64,000 nt of DNA, from NCBI GenBank assembly GCA_015063305.1, contig SVUJ01000001.1:24262-88261 (forward strand). The letters are read 5' to 3'. The notes beneath the pieces were generated by a model that saw only the letters and a program-made list of their open reading frames with translations, was not told the origin of the DNA and searched no databases. The DNA comes from Oscillospiraceae bacterium (GTDB lineage: Bacteria; Bacillota; Clostridia; Oscillospirales; CAG-272). Shown here in pieces: positions 1 through 10,930 of the stretch; position 1 is the first letter of the stretch, and each line of letters starts with the position of its first letter. The translations under genes were made by a program, and so were the position numbers.

Positions 1-395
1 TCTCCCATAGGGAGAGCCTATAATATAGCAAAATCTCACCATCGGGGCGGGATTAACAATTAAGGTGAATGAAAATAAGCCTCTCCCCTTGGGAGAGGTG
101 GCACGACGAAGGAGTGACGGAGAGGGTGAATATTTTCAAATGCCCTCTCACCCGCTATCGCGGGAGCTCTCCCATAGGGAGAGCCTATAATATAGCAAAA
201 TCTCACCATCGGGGCGGGATTAACAATTAAGGTGAATGAAAATAAGCCTCTCCCCTTGGGAGAGGTGGCACGACGAAGGAGTGACGGAGAGGGTAAATAT
301 TTTCAAATGCCCTCTCACCCGCTATCGCGGGAGCTCTCCCATAGGGAGAGCCTATAACAAACAAAATCTCACCATCGGGGCGGGATAAACGATTA
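1..395. repeat. Tandem direct repeat, 167-bp period (two full units plus a partial third), each unit containing several hairpins
   Basis: 'tctcccatagggagagcc' recurs at 1, 168 and 335; intervening sequence (cctctccccttgggagaggtggcacgacgaaggagtgacggagaggg...ccctctcacccgctatcgcgggagc) is near-identical. Confidence 0.9.
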
Positions 396-450
396 AGGCG
401 AATTGCTCCGAAGCTTGGCTGTCGGGGCCTCCCAGCTGTCCGCAAAAAAG

Positions 451-668
451 GCTCCCTCCGGGAGGTAGCGAAGCGGCGCGAGCGCAATGAATGACACCAC
501 AGTGCGGTGTCAGAACGCGAGCGTGACCGAACCGAAGTGAGACGCTCCCGACGAAGTCGGGTGAGGGAGAGAGCGTTACAATAACACTAAACTAATTTTA
601 ATATACCGCACTCTCCTTCCGTCACGGCTTGCGCCGTGCCACCTTCCTCCCGAAGGAAGGCTATAAAG
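451..668 (-). repeat. Interspersed intergenic paired-hairpin repeat (family B, long variant)
   Basis: Reverse complement closely matches 24468-24690: ggctccctccgggaggtagcgaagcggcgcgagcgc...cgacgaagtcggg...cttcctcccgaaggaagg. Confidence 0.85.
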
Positions 669-755
669 CAAAATATTACCATCGTGTCGCCCCGCTTATT
701 GACACTACAGAACAAAAATGTTATAATTACACTACAAGGAACAGGGGGTGAGAAA

Positions 756-1943
756 ATGAGGTATCCCGAATACGTGGCGCGTGTCATAGACAGGCTTGAG
801 AGCCTCGGTCACGAGGCTTATATCGTGGGCGGAAGCGTGCGCGATTTTATTATAGACCGCACACCGGGCGATTTTGACGTCACCACGTCAGCTCTGCCCG
901 AGCAGACACTTGAGGCTTTCGCCGACTACAGGACTATCCCCACAGGGCTCAAGCACGGCACGGTCACTGTGCTGAGTGAGGGACACCCCATAGAGGTAAC
1001 CACCTTCCGCATTGACGGAGAATACCGCGATGCAAGACACCCCGACGAGGTGATATTCACCGACAGCATCACAGAGGACCTTTCGCGCAGGGATTTCACC
1101 GTCAACGCGATGGCGTTTTCCGAGCGGCGCGGACTTATTGACCCCTTCGGTGGCAGGGACGACATAGCGGCGAGGATCATACGCGCCGTAGGCGAACCGA
1201 AAAAGCGCTTTTCCGAGGACGCGCTGAGAATAATGAGGGCGTTCAGATTTGCTTCTCAGCTCACCTTTAAGATAGATAGCGACACTCTTGCCGCCGCGAT
1301 AGAGCAGAAGTGCGGACTTGAGCGAATAGCGAGAGAGCGAATAGCCGCAGAATTTATAAAGCTCATCTGCGCCGAAGACCCCTCATACTCGCTTAAATTG
1401 ATGAGTGAATATAAGATATTTGAATATATTTTGGGCGGCTACGAGCCACAGGAGAAGGTTTTCAAGGCTCTTTGTAAATCCCCCGCCGACCCCATCGTAA
1501 GGCTTGGGATAATAATGAGCGAGTGCGAGACAGAAAAGATAAAAGAGGTTTTGGGTGGGCTCAGGCTCTCGGCGAAAATGATAAACGGAAGCTCGGTAGT
1601 GGCTAAAGAAGCGAGGTCAAGGCTTTCGGGTACTGCCGCCGACGCGAGAAGATTTATCGGGCGTTGCGGTGTTTATTCCTCAGAGGTCGCCGCGGCGGCT
1701 GACGCGCTTGGTAATCTTGACGCTGATTTTGCGCGTTACATCAAGGAGAACGGCTCGGCTGAGGTCTGCACTACCATCGGCGGTCTTGCCATAAACGGCT
1801 CACACCTCATAAAGCTCGGCTTTGACGGACGGGCTGTGGGAGCTACTCTGTCCTATCTGCTCGAGCGGGTTATCGAAGACCCCGAAAACAACACGCCCGA
1901 GCGGCTTGTCGCACTTGCAAAAGAGTTTAAAACTACAAAATAA
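756..1943 (+). CDS. cca: CCA tRNA nucleotidyltransferase / poly(A) polymerase family
   Basis: N-term GHEAYIVGGSVRDFIIDRTPGDFDVTTSA and RRDFTVNAMAF motifs; internal ATG at 756 preferred over ORF start at 636, which lies in a repeat. Confidence 0.9.
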   Translation: MRYPEYVARVIDRLESLGHEAYIVGGSVRDFIIDRTPGDFDVTTSALPEQTLEAFADYRTIPTGLKHGTVTVLSEGHPIEVTTFRIDGEYRDARHPDEVIFTDSITEDLSRRDFTVNAMAFSERRGLIDPFGGRDDIAARIIRAVGEPKKRFSEDALRIMRAFRFASQLTFKIDSDTLAAAIEQKCGLERIARERIAAEFIKLICAEDPSYSLKLMSEYKIFEYILGGYEPQEKVFKALCKSPADPIVRLGIIMSECETEKIKEVLGGLRLSAKMINGSSVVAKEARSRLSGTAADARRFIGRCGVYSSEVAAAADALGNLDADFARYIKENGSAEVCTTIGGLAINGSHLIKLGFDGRAVGATLSYLLERVIEDPENNTPERLVALAKEFKTTK

Positions 1944-1961
1944 ACGGAGATATAAACTGAA

Positions 1962-2402
1962 ATGGAAAGAATAAAAAACACTGTGGGAAAGATACTTTCG
2001 GTCGATTTCGGTGACGTGAGGACGGGTCTTGCGGTATCCGACCCTTCTCGTTTTCTTGCCTCGGGAATAGGATACATAAGCCCAGGGGGAATAGAGAAGA
2101 CGGCTGATGCCGTGAGCGAGATCGCCCGCGAGCAGTCGGTGTCGGCGATAGTGGTCGGTCTGCCCAAGAATATGGACGGAAGCGAGGGAGCGAGGGCTGA
2201 CAGGTGCAAAAAATTTGCGCGTATGCTTGAGGAGAGGACGGCTCTGCCCGTTGCTATGTTCGACGAGAGAATGACAACTATGACCGCTTCAAGGTATCTT
2301 AACGAGACCAACACGCGCGGCAAGAAGAGAAAGCAGGTGATCGACACGCTTTCGGCGCAGATAATCCTGCAAAACTGCCTTGACAGGCTGAAAAATATGT
2401 GA
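1962..2402 (+). CDS. ruvX: Holliday junction resolvase-like RuvX/YqgF
   Basis: ILSVDFGDVRTGLAVSDP, VVGLPKNMDGSEG, FDERMTTMTA motifs. Confidence 0.9.
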   Translation: MERIKNTVGKILSVDFGDVRTGLAVSDPSRFLASGIGYISPGGIEKTADAVSEIAREQSVSAIVVGLPKNMDGSEGARADRCKKFARMLEERTALPVAMFDERMTTMTASRYLNETNTRGKKRKQVIDTLSAQIILQNCLDRLKNM

Positions 2403-2436
2403 AAAACTATAACTCGGGAAAGGAGCGGGGCATACT

Positions 2437-2634
2437 ATGGATACTAAGAAGAAAAATTATGGGTCGAATTGCGAAAGCTGTGTCTTTTACGACTACGACG
2501 AGGACCTTGAAGCCAACGTATGCACGGTAAATCTTGATCAGGACGAGATGAGCAGCTTTATCTCGGGAAGGACGAGGAGCTGTCCCTATTACCGTTTCTA
2601 CGATGAATACAAGAGCATACATAAGCAGATATAA
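2437..2634 (+). CDS. Small Cys-containing protein (DUF6472-like), function unknown
   Basis: 65 aa, CESCVFYDYDEDLEANVCTVNLDQDE...CPYYRF; good RBS (gggaaaggagcgggg). Confidence 0.65.
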   Translation: MDTKKKNYGSNCESCVFYDYDEDLEANVCTVNLDQDEMSSFISGRTRSCPYYRFYDEYKSIHKQI

Positions 2635-2648
2635 GGCGGTGAGATGGT

Positions 2649-3731
2649 ATGGCAAACCTTTTTGATTATCTTGACTGGCGCGGAGATATAACATTTTCCG
2701 AGGTGGGGCTGAATGAGATAGACAGTCTTATACTCTCATCTCTGTGCTACGTTGATTTTGAGAATATAGTTCCGCCCGACCACGCGGGGCGGTCTATTGC
2801 GCTGGTAACGGCGGCAAAGCAGTATCTGCACGCCCACAAGGGCGAGCCCGCTTATCTTGGAGCGATAGTTCCGCCGCAGATAGTAACTCTGCTCGCGATG
2901 GCGTCAAAGACCAAGAGATTTGGAAATATAAGGCTCACGGGCTATGTAAATCGGGTAGATGCCGAAACTCAGCTTCAGTTCTCGGCGCTGACCTATCTGC
3001 TCGGTGACGGAAATATATACGTGGCGTTCAGGGGTACTGACGACACGCTGGTGGGCTGGAAGGAAAATTTCAATATGAGCTTTATGAGCACCGTTCCCGC
3101 GCAGTCTGAGGCGCTCAAATACCTTACAGACACGGCGGGAGTGCTTGGGGGCGGTATTTATGTTGGCGGACACAGCAAGGGCGGAAATCTTGCGGTATTT
3201 GCGAGTGTGAGATGCTCGGGGGAGATAAAGCAGAGGATAGTGACGACCTATAACAACGACGGTCCGGGATTTAGCGATGGATTTATCAAGGAAGCGGATT
3301 ATCTGAGCGTAAGAGAGAAGATAAAGACCTTTTTGCCCGAATCCTCGGTGGTTGGAATGTTGCTTGAGCACGAGGAAAATTATACAGTCATAAAGAGCAC
3401 TCAAACGGGGCTTTTGCAGCACGATCCATTTTCCTGGTCTGTGCTTGGCTCAAAATTTATATATCTGAACTCAATAAGCGCCGAAAGCCTGAGGATAAAT
3501 AAGGCTGTCAAGGGCTGGCTAAGAGAGATGGATATGTCGCAAAGAGAGGAGTTTGTTGACGCGGTGTACGAAACTCTGTCGGCATCGGGCGCTTCAACCC
3601 TGACCGATATTTCAACCGATAAGATAAAGCTTCTCAAAGCCTGGGGCAACCTCTCTGACGAAAATAAGACCTTGGTCCTCAACAGCATAAAGCTCCTCGT
3701 AAAGGAAAATATGAAGGCAAAAAAGAAATAG
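2649..3731 (+). CDS. Mbeg1-like / DUF2974 alpha/beta hydrolase
   Basis: YVAFRGTDDTLVGWKENFNMSF and GGHSKGGNLA nucleophile elbow. Confidence 0.8.
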   Translation: MANLFDYLDWRGDITFSEVGLNEIDSLILSSLCYVDFENIVPPDHAGRSIALVTAAKQYLHAHKGEPAYLGAIVPPQIVTLLAMASKTKRFGNIRLTGYVNRVDAETQLQFSALTYLLGDGNIYVAFRGTDDTLVGWKENFNMSFMSTVPAQSEALKYLTDTAGVLGGGIYVGGHSKGGNLAVFASVRCSGEIKQRIVTTYNNDGPGFSDGFIKEADYLSVREKIKTFLPESSVVGMLLEHEENYTVIKSTQTGLLQHDPFSWSVLGSKFIYLNSISAESLRINKAVKGWLREMDMSQREEFVDAVYETLSASGASTLTDISTDKIKLLKAWGNLSDENKTLVLNSIKLLVKENMKAKKK

Positions 3732-3738
3732 TGATTGG

Positions 3739-3780
3739 CAAGGGGACACCTTTTAAGGAAAGGTGTCCCCTTAAACCCCT
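3739..3780 (+). terminator. Gene-end hairpin repeat (family C)
   Basis: ggggacacctttTAAGGaaaggtgtcccc directly after the stop at 3731; same architecture at many other gene ends in the window. Confidence 0.7.
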
Positions 3781-3947
3781 TCCAAACCTTTTTACACTAT
3801 TTTTTACTACAGACGGTTTGTCTTGCTAAATGGTGCGGACCGGCGTCCTCGACGGTCCTTAAAACAAACAAATAAGCAAAACATAAAATAGAAAACCCAA
3901 TTTCACCCACAAACCGTAGGGGCGATTCACGAATCGTCCGAAAAAAA

Positions 3948-4084
3948 GGCTCCCTCCGGGAGGGAGCTGTCGCCGTAGGCGACTGAGGGAGAGCGCGTTA
4001 CAATAACACTAAACTAATTTTAATATACCGCACTCTCCTTCCACCGCTATGCGGTCCCCCTTCCTCCCGGAGGAAGGCTATAAA
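3948..4084 (-). repeat. Interspersed paired-hairpin repeat (family B, short variant)
   Basis: ggctccctccgggagggagctgtcgccgtaggcgactgagggagagcgcgttacaataa...cttcctcccggaggaaggc; reverse complement of 23903-24035 type. Confidence 0.85.
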
Positions 4085-4244
4085 GCAAAACCTCACCATA
4101 AGACGAAGCGTCACCTGTAAATTTTCTGTTAAATGTCGTACTTAATTTTTAGAATCTGTTGTAAAATATAATATTATATGTTATAATATATATTATATTA
4201 TATATATGCGCGAAATTTTTAAAAAAACGGAGGTTAAACGTTAT

Positions 4245-5633
4245 ATGCCTTACCTCAACGAAATATATGACATCTGGGAGATGGTCAAACGCTCTTTTAA
4301 CGATAACGAAAAAATGCCCGAGTCGGTAACCGAGCTCTGGTTTGGAGAGCTTGAAATAATCTCCTTTGAAAATTGCGAGATAGTTTTTTCAACCAATTCC
4401 GACTTCAAACAAAAAATAATAAAAGAAAACTACCTCTCCAAAATAGACGAAAAGTTTTCGGGATTTCTTGGGTTTGACGTAAAATCAAGTATCGTATTCA
4501 ACGGCACTCCCACAGATGCTCAGCAGATAACAAAACAGTTTATGGGCAAAAGTCAGCAAAAAAAGGCTGAAGAAAAGACTGAGAGCGAGATAAAGATAGA
4601 CCCTCAATTTTATAACAACTATAATTTTGAGTATACCTTTGACAGCTTTATAGTCGGAAACTCAAATAAATTTGCCCACGCGGCGTGTCTTGCGGTTGCC
4701 GAGCGACCCGCAAGAGACTATAACCCCTTGTTCATCTACGGCCCGAGCGGTCTTGGAAAGACACACCTTATGAGCGCGGTGGTAAACGAGATAAAGCGCA
4801 AAAAGGCTGACCTTAAGGTGGTTTACATAAAGGGTGAGGATTTTACCAACCAGCTTATCGAAAGCCTTGCAAAGCAGGAGATGCACATTTTCCGCGAGAA
4901 ATACAGAAACTGCGATATTCTGCTTATAGACGATATTCAGTTCATAGCGGGTAAAAACTCAACTCAGGAAGAATTTTTCCACACATTCAACGCTCTTTAC
5001 GAGGACCATAAGCAGATAATCCTTTCGTCAGACCGTCCGCCCAAGGACATACAGACGCTTGAGGAAAGACTTAAAACGAGATTTGAGTGGGGACTTATAG
5101 CCGACATTCAGCCCCCGGATCTTGAACTCAGAATTGCGATAATAAAGAAAAAGGCAGAGCAGATATCTATCGAGCTTTCCGACGAGGTGCTTAATTTTAT
5201 TGCCGAAAATCTCCGCTCTAACATAAGGCAGATAGAGGGAGCGGTGAAAAAGCTCAGAGCGCTCAGCTTTATAAACGGAAATCAGATAACGATAGAGGTG
5301 GCTAAGGGCTGTCTTTCCGAGCTTCTCGGCGGCGCTGAGCCTGTGAACGTTACTGTCGACAAGATCTTCACGGCGGTATATAAAAAATACGGCATCAAGA
5401 AAGAGGACGTTATCGGTCAGAAGAGAAATAAAGAGATAGCCAATGCAAGGCACATCTGCATTTATCTGATAAGAACGATAACCGAGATGTCCTATCCGAA
5501 CATCGGAAAGATATTCAACAGAGACCACACGACCATACTTGCAAGTATAGACAAGATACAGAAAAAGGTCTATATGGATCCCGTGTTCAATATCGAAATG
5601 ATGGAGGTCACAAAAGAAGTAACAGGGGTTTAG
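4245..5633 (+). CDS. dnaA: Chromosomal replication initiator DnaA
   Basis: FIYGPSGLGKTHLMSAV Walker A, LLIDDIQF, C-terminal GKIFNRDHTTILASIDKI DnaA-box-binding signature; ATG at 4245 preceded by aaacggagg. Confidence 0.97.
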   Translation: MPYLNEIYDIWEMVKRSFNDNEKMPESVTELWFGELEIISFENCEIVFSTNSDFKQKIIKENYLSKIDEKFSGFLGFDVKSSIVFNGTPTDAQQITKQFMGKSQQKKAEEKTESEIKIDPQFYNNYNFEYTFDSFIVGNSNKFAHAACLAVAERPARDYNPLFIYGPSGLGKTHLMSAVVNEIKRKKADLKVVYIKGEDFTNQLIESLAKQEMHIFREKYRNCDILLIDDIQFIAGKNSTQEEFFHTFNALYEDHKQIILSSDRPPKDIQTLEERLKTRFEWGLIADIQPPDLELRIAIIKKKAEQISIELSDEVLNFIAENLRSNIRQIEGAVKKLRALSFINGNQITIEVAKGCLSELLGGAEPVNVTVDKIFTAVYKKYGIKKEDVIGQKRNKEIANARHICIYLIRTITEMSYPNIGKIFNRDHTTILASIDKIQKKVYMDPVFNIEMMEVTKEVTGV

Positions 5634-6082
5634 GCAGATATCAAACGGTTTTCCATAGCTTTTCAACAGGTATGGAAAAGCTGTTGAAAACTGTGTAGGA
5701 TAAATTTTACTTCTTTGTATTTTCAAGCCCCCGGGGCTTGTTGAAAGTTAAATAACAGCCTGTTTAAAACTCGAATTTTAAGTGTAGCTTTTGAGTTTTC
5801 AGATAAAACGTCAACTATAAAGGCTGTTGATAACTTTTACAAAAAACCGATTTTCGTAAAAATTCCGATATATGTGATATTTTTAAAAAAACGGATCAGT
5901 TTTCCACATTTTATAAAACTTTTTTGGGCGGGTTTTACCTATAGTTTCAACTAAAAAAATATGTCGAAAAGCAAGGAATATCAAGCCGTGTGGGAGTTTT
6001 AAACAGTTTCCACAGCCCTTATTATTACTGTTACTTATTTATTATTTATTTTATTATTTTCTTTTTTACGGAGGATGAAAGA
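5634..6082. promoter_or_regulatory. Putative oriC between dnaA and dnaN
   Basis: AT-rich 450-bp gap with DnaA-box-like 9-mers: TTTTCAACA 5660-5668 (+), 5682-5690 (-), TTATCAACA 5825-5833 (-), TTTTCCACA 5900-5908 (+), GTTTCCACA 6006-6014 (+). Confidence 0.7.
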
Positions 6083-7237
6083 ATGAAGGTCATTTTCAAA
6101 AAGTCTGTTGTTACCTCAGCGGTCGCTCCGCTTATGTGCGCGGTATCGGGCAAGTCTGTGCTCTCTACCATAGAAGGAATACTTATAGAGGCAAGAATAC
6201 CCGACACCTGTGTTCTCACCACTTATGACCTTGAAAAGGGAGTAAGAACCACTATCGAGGCAAAGGTCATCGAAGAGGGTAAGTTTATAATCAACGCTCA
6301 AAAATTCAACCAGACGCTCAAGGTAATGGACGGAGACGAGATAACCCTTACCGTTGACGATAAGATGTCTGCTTGTATCAGCTGCGGAAAGTCCTCTCAC
6401 AGAATGATAGCTCTTGCGGGCGATGATTTTCCCGCTATTCCCGAGCTCACAAGTGACAGAAGCTTTGTTATAAATCAGGCTGTGCTCAAGAAGATGATAG
6501 GTCAGGTCACATTCGCTATGGCAGTCAACGACCAGAGAGCGGTGCTTAACGGCTGCTTTATGAAGATATCCGACGATTCTATCCTGACTGTTGCCTGTGA
6601 CGGATTTAAGGGAGCTAAGTGTATAAGAAAAACAGAGCTTCAGAATAAGAACACAAACGGAAATGAGCATCTTGACTATCAGTTTATAGTTCCCGTTAAG
6701 ACGGTGAACGAGCTTAACAAGCTGATAAGCGACGATGAAGAGGCGCTCACACAGATATACGTAACGAGAAAGCATATAGTTTTCCTTATCGGAGAGCTGA
6801 CCTTCTTCTCGCGTCTTATAGACGGCAATTATATAGACTATGAGAGAATAATCATAAAGAACCATAAGACTATCGTGGGTTTGAGCAAGCAGAGCTTTAT
6901 CTCGGCGCTTGAAAGAGCTGCGCTCGTTACCGAGGAGAGGATCGCGGGAAGCGTCAGATCCCACGTAAGACTTGAGATAAACGAGGGAATGCTCAAAATC
7001 TCGGCAACGTCTGCTTCGGGAAGCACCTATGATGAGATAGGCGTTGAGCACGAGGGACCGGATATAGTTATCGCGTTCAACAACAGATTCCTTATAGACA
7101 GCGTTCGCGCTTGTGATAGTGATAAAATAAAGATATCGCTCTCGTCGGCGCTTACAAGTATAAATATCGAGCCTTATGAAGATGAAGAGGGAAGAGAAGA
7201 GGTATTCATGATACTTCCCGTAAGAATGAAGGAATAA
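6083..7237 (+). CDS. dnaN: DNA polymerase III beta clamp
   Basis: MKVIFKKSVV N-term, typical clamp length 384 aa ending FMILPVRMKE; dnaA-dnaN-recF synteny. Confidence 0.95.
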   Translation: MKVIFKKSVVTSAVAPLMCAVSGKSVLSTIEGILIEARIPDTCVLTTYDLEKGVRTTIEAKVIEEGKFIINAQKFNQTLKVMDGDEITLTVDDKMSACISCGKSSHRMIALAGDDFPAIPELTSDRSFVINQAVLKKMIGQVTFAMAVNDQRAVLNGCFMKISDDSILTVACDGFKGAKCIRKTELQNKNTNGNEHLDYQFIVPVKTVNELNKLISDDEEALTQIYVTRKHIVFLIGELTFFSRLIDGNYIDYERIIIKNHKTIVGLSKQSFISALERAALVTEERIAGSVRSHVRLEINEGMLKISATSASGSTYDEIGVEHEGPDIVIAFNNRFLIDSVRACDSDKIKISLSSALTSINIEPYEDEEGREEVFMILPVRMKE

Positions 7238-8340
7238 TGTATTGCAAAAAAATAAGAGTTCGGGATTTTCGCAATATAAAGAGTGCCGAGGTTCGCTTTA
7301 ATGAGGGTGTGAATATCCTTATCGGAGAGAACGCGCAGGGAAAGACAAATCTGCTTGAGGCTATATTTTACGCGTCTGTGGGCAAGAGCTTTCGCGAGGG
7401 ACACGCGTCCGAGATAATAAGATTCGGGTGTCCTTTTGCCGAGATAGATATTGATTTTGAGGACAGAGCGAGAGAGCAGAACATAAAGATGCAGATATTT
7501 CGCGACAGGCAGAGAAAGGTTGAAAAAAACCATCTGAAGGTAGAGAGAATGTCCGAGATAGTGGGAAGCTTCAGGGCGGTCTTGTTTGCGCCCGAGCATC
7601 TCTCGCTGATAAAGGACGGCCCTGCTATGAGGCGAAATTATCTCGATATAGCGATAAGTCGGCTCTATCCTCTGTATATGAAGACCCTGCAAAGGTATAA
7701 TTATATACTCAAGCAGAGAAATACGCTTATCAAGAGCGCTTATGCCGACAGAGAGGCGTTCGATATGACGGTGGATCTGTGGTCGGAGCAGTTAGCGCAC
7801 GAGGCGGCGGTCATATCTAAATACAGAGTTGAGTTTATAAAAAGAGTTGAGGGATACGTCAAAAAGTGCTTTTTTGATATGACGGGTGAGAGAGAGCAGA
7901 TATCGATATGCTATCTCGGGTCGTCAAAAAATGAGGCTGACGAGTATCTTGATACGGCGAAGATAAAGGAGAGATACGTGGAGCTGCTGTCGTCCTCGCA
8001 CGATAGGGAAATTTCGGCGGGAGCAACGCTTTTCGGCACTCATAAGGATGATATAGAGATAAAGCTGAACGGCAAGCAGGCAAGGCTCTATGCCTCTCAG
8101 GGACAGCAGCGCTCGCTGGCTCTGGCGCTGAAGATAGCCGAGGGAGAGATCTGTCGGGACGAGTTTGGAGATCATCCCGTGTTGCTGCTTGACGACGTTC
8201 TTTCAGAGCTTGATGCCTCGCGCAGAAAATATCTCCTTGACCGTATATCCGAAAAGCAGGTCATAATGACGAGCTGTGAGCATATAGAGAGTACGGGAGC
8301 TAAGATAATACGCGTTGAGAACGGAAAATATTTTGAATGA
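7237..8340 (+). CDS. recF: DNA replication/repair protein RecF
   Basis: FRNIKSAEVRFNEGVNILIGENAQGKTNLLEAIFY, SQGQQRSLALALKIAE, LLLDDVLSELD. Confidence 0.96.
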   Translation: MYCKKIRVRDFRNIKSAEVRFNEGVNILIGENAQGKTNLLEAIFYASVGKSFREGHASEIIRFGCPFAEIDIDFEDRAREQNIKMQIFRDRQRKVEKNHLKVERMSEIVGSFRAVLFAPEHLSLIKDGPAMRRNYLDIAISRLYPLYMKTLQRYNYILKQRNTLIKSAYADREAFDMTVDLWSEQLAHEAAVISKYRVEFIKRVEGYVKKCFFDMTGEREQISICYLGSSKNEADEYLDTAKIKERYVELLSSSHDREISAGATLFGTHKDDIEIKLNGKQARLYASQGQQRSLALALKIAEGEICRDEFGDHPVLLLDDVLSELDASRRKYLLDRISEKQVIMTSCEHIESTGAKIIRVENGKYFE

Positions 8341-8352
8341 CGGAGATGACAG

Positions 8353-8604
8353 ATGTTTCTTCACGTCGGAAATAACAAAAATATAAGAGAAAAAGATATA
8401 ATCGGCATATTCGATATGGATAATGCCACGGTGTCGGTGATAACGAGAAAGTTTTTGGTGGAATGTCAGAGGGGCGGTAAGGTAGAAAGCGCGACCGACG
8501 AGATACCTAAATCGTTTATAGTGTACCGCGATAAGGAAAACATAAACCTCTGCTTCTCCCAGCTCTCAGTCTCCGCCCTGTGCGGAAGAGTGGGAGGATT
8601 ATAA
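8353..8604 (+). CDS. RemB/DUF370-like (YaaB) regulator
   Basis: MFLHVGNNKNIREKDIIGIFDMDNATVS...; position between recF and gyrB as in Bacillus yaaB. Confidence 0.8.
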   Translation: MFLHVGNNKNIREKDIIGIFDMDNATVSVITRKFLVECQRGGKVESATDEIPKSFIVYRDKENINLCFSQLSVSALCGRVGGL

Positions 8605-8618
8605 GGGATGCGCAAGGG

Positions 8619-8684
8619 GATGCGGCAAGGAAGAACCTTTTAAGGAAAGGTTCTCCCTTGACCCTCTCCAAACCTTTTTAAACT
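8619..8684 (+). terminator. Gene-end hairpin repeat (family C)
   Basis: aaggaagaacctttTAAGGaaaggttctccctt shortly after stop at 8604. Confidence 0.65.
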
Positions 8685-8729
8685 ATTTTTTACTACAGTG
8701 ATGAGGTTTAGGTTGTAATGATTGTACAA

Positions 8730-8845
8730 GGGTCGCCGAGGACGTCGACCCCTACAATTTGAATTGTCTGCTGTGGTGAATTATACTGTAACAGGTTGAA
8801 TGTTAAATAAAGATTTCCTGTAGGGGTCGACGTCCTCGGCGACCC
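8730..8845. repeat. Long inverted-repeat element (family D), 27-bp perfect arms
   Basis: gggtcgccgaggacgtcgacccctaca (8730-8756) is the exact reverse complement of 8819-8845. Confidence 0.9.
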
Positions 8846-8938
8846 GAAAACAAACAAATAAGCAAAATATAAATTAGAAAATCAAACTCCACCTAAAATC
8901 GTAGGGGAGGATATTATCCTCCCGCAATAGGCAAATAA

Positions 8939-10897
<1,959 letters not shown>

Positions 10898-10930
10898 TCC
10901 ACACGTGCTATATAAAATAATCAGAAAGGC

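Noticed and set aside
1-395. Possible CRISPR array
   Set aside because: 167-bp repeat unit with no unique 30-40-bp spacers and no cas genes in the window.
227-487. Small minus-strand ORF (86 aa) containing APAIAGERAFENIYPLRHSFVVPPLPRGEAYF
   Set aside because: Lies within structured intergenic repeats; similar pseudo-peptides recur at 13758-14012 and 55677-55877 because the DNA repeats.
636-755. N-terminal extension of the CCA-adding enzyme in the ORF track
   Set aside because: Extension falls in a family B repeat; ATG at 756 gives the conserved N-terminus.
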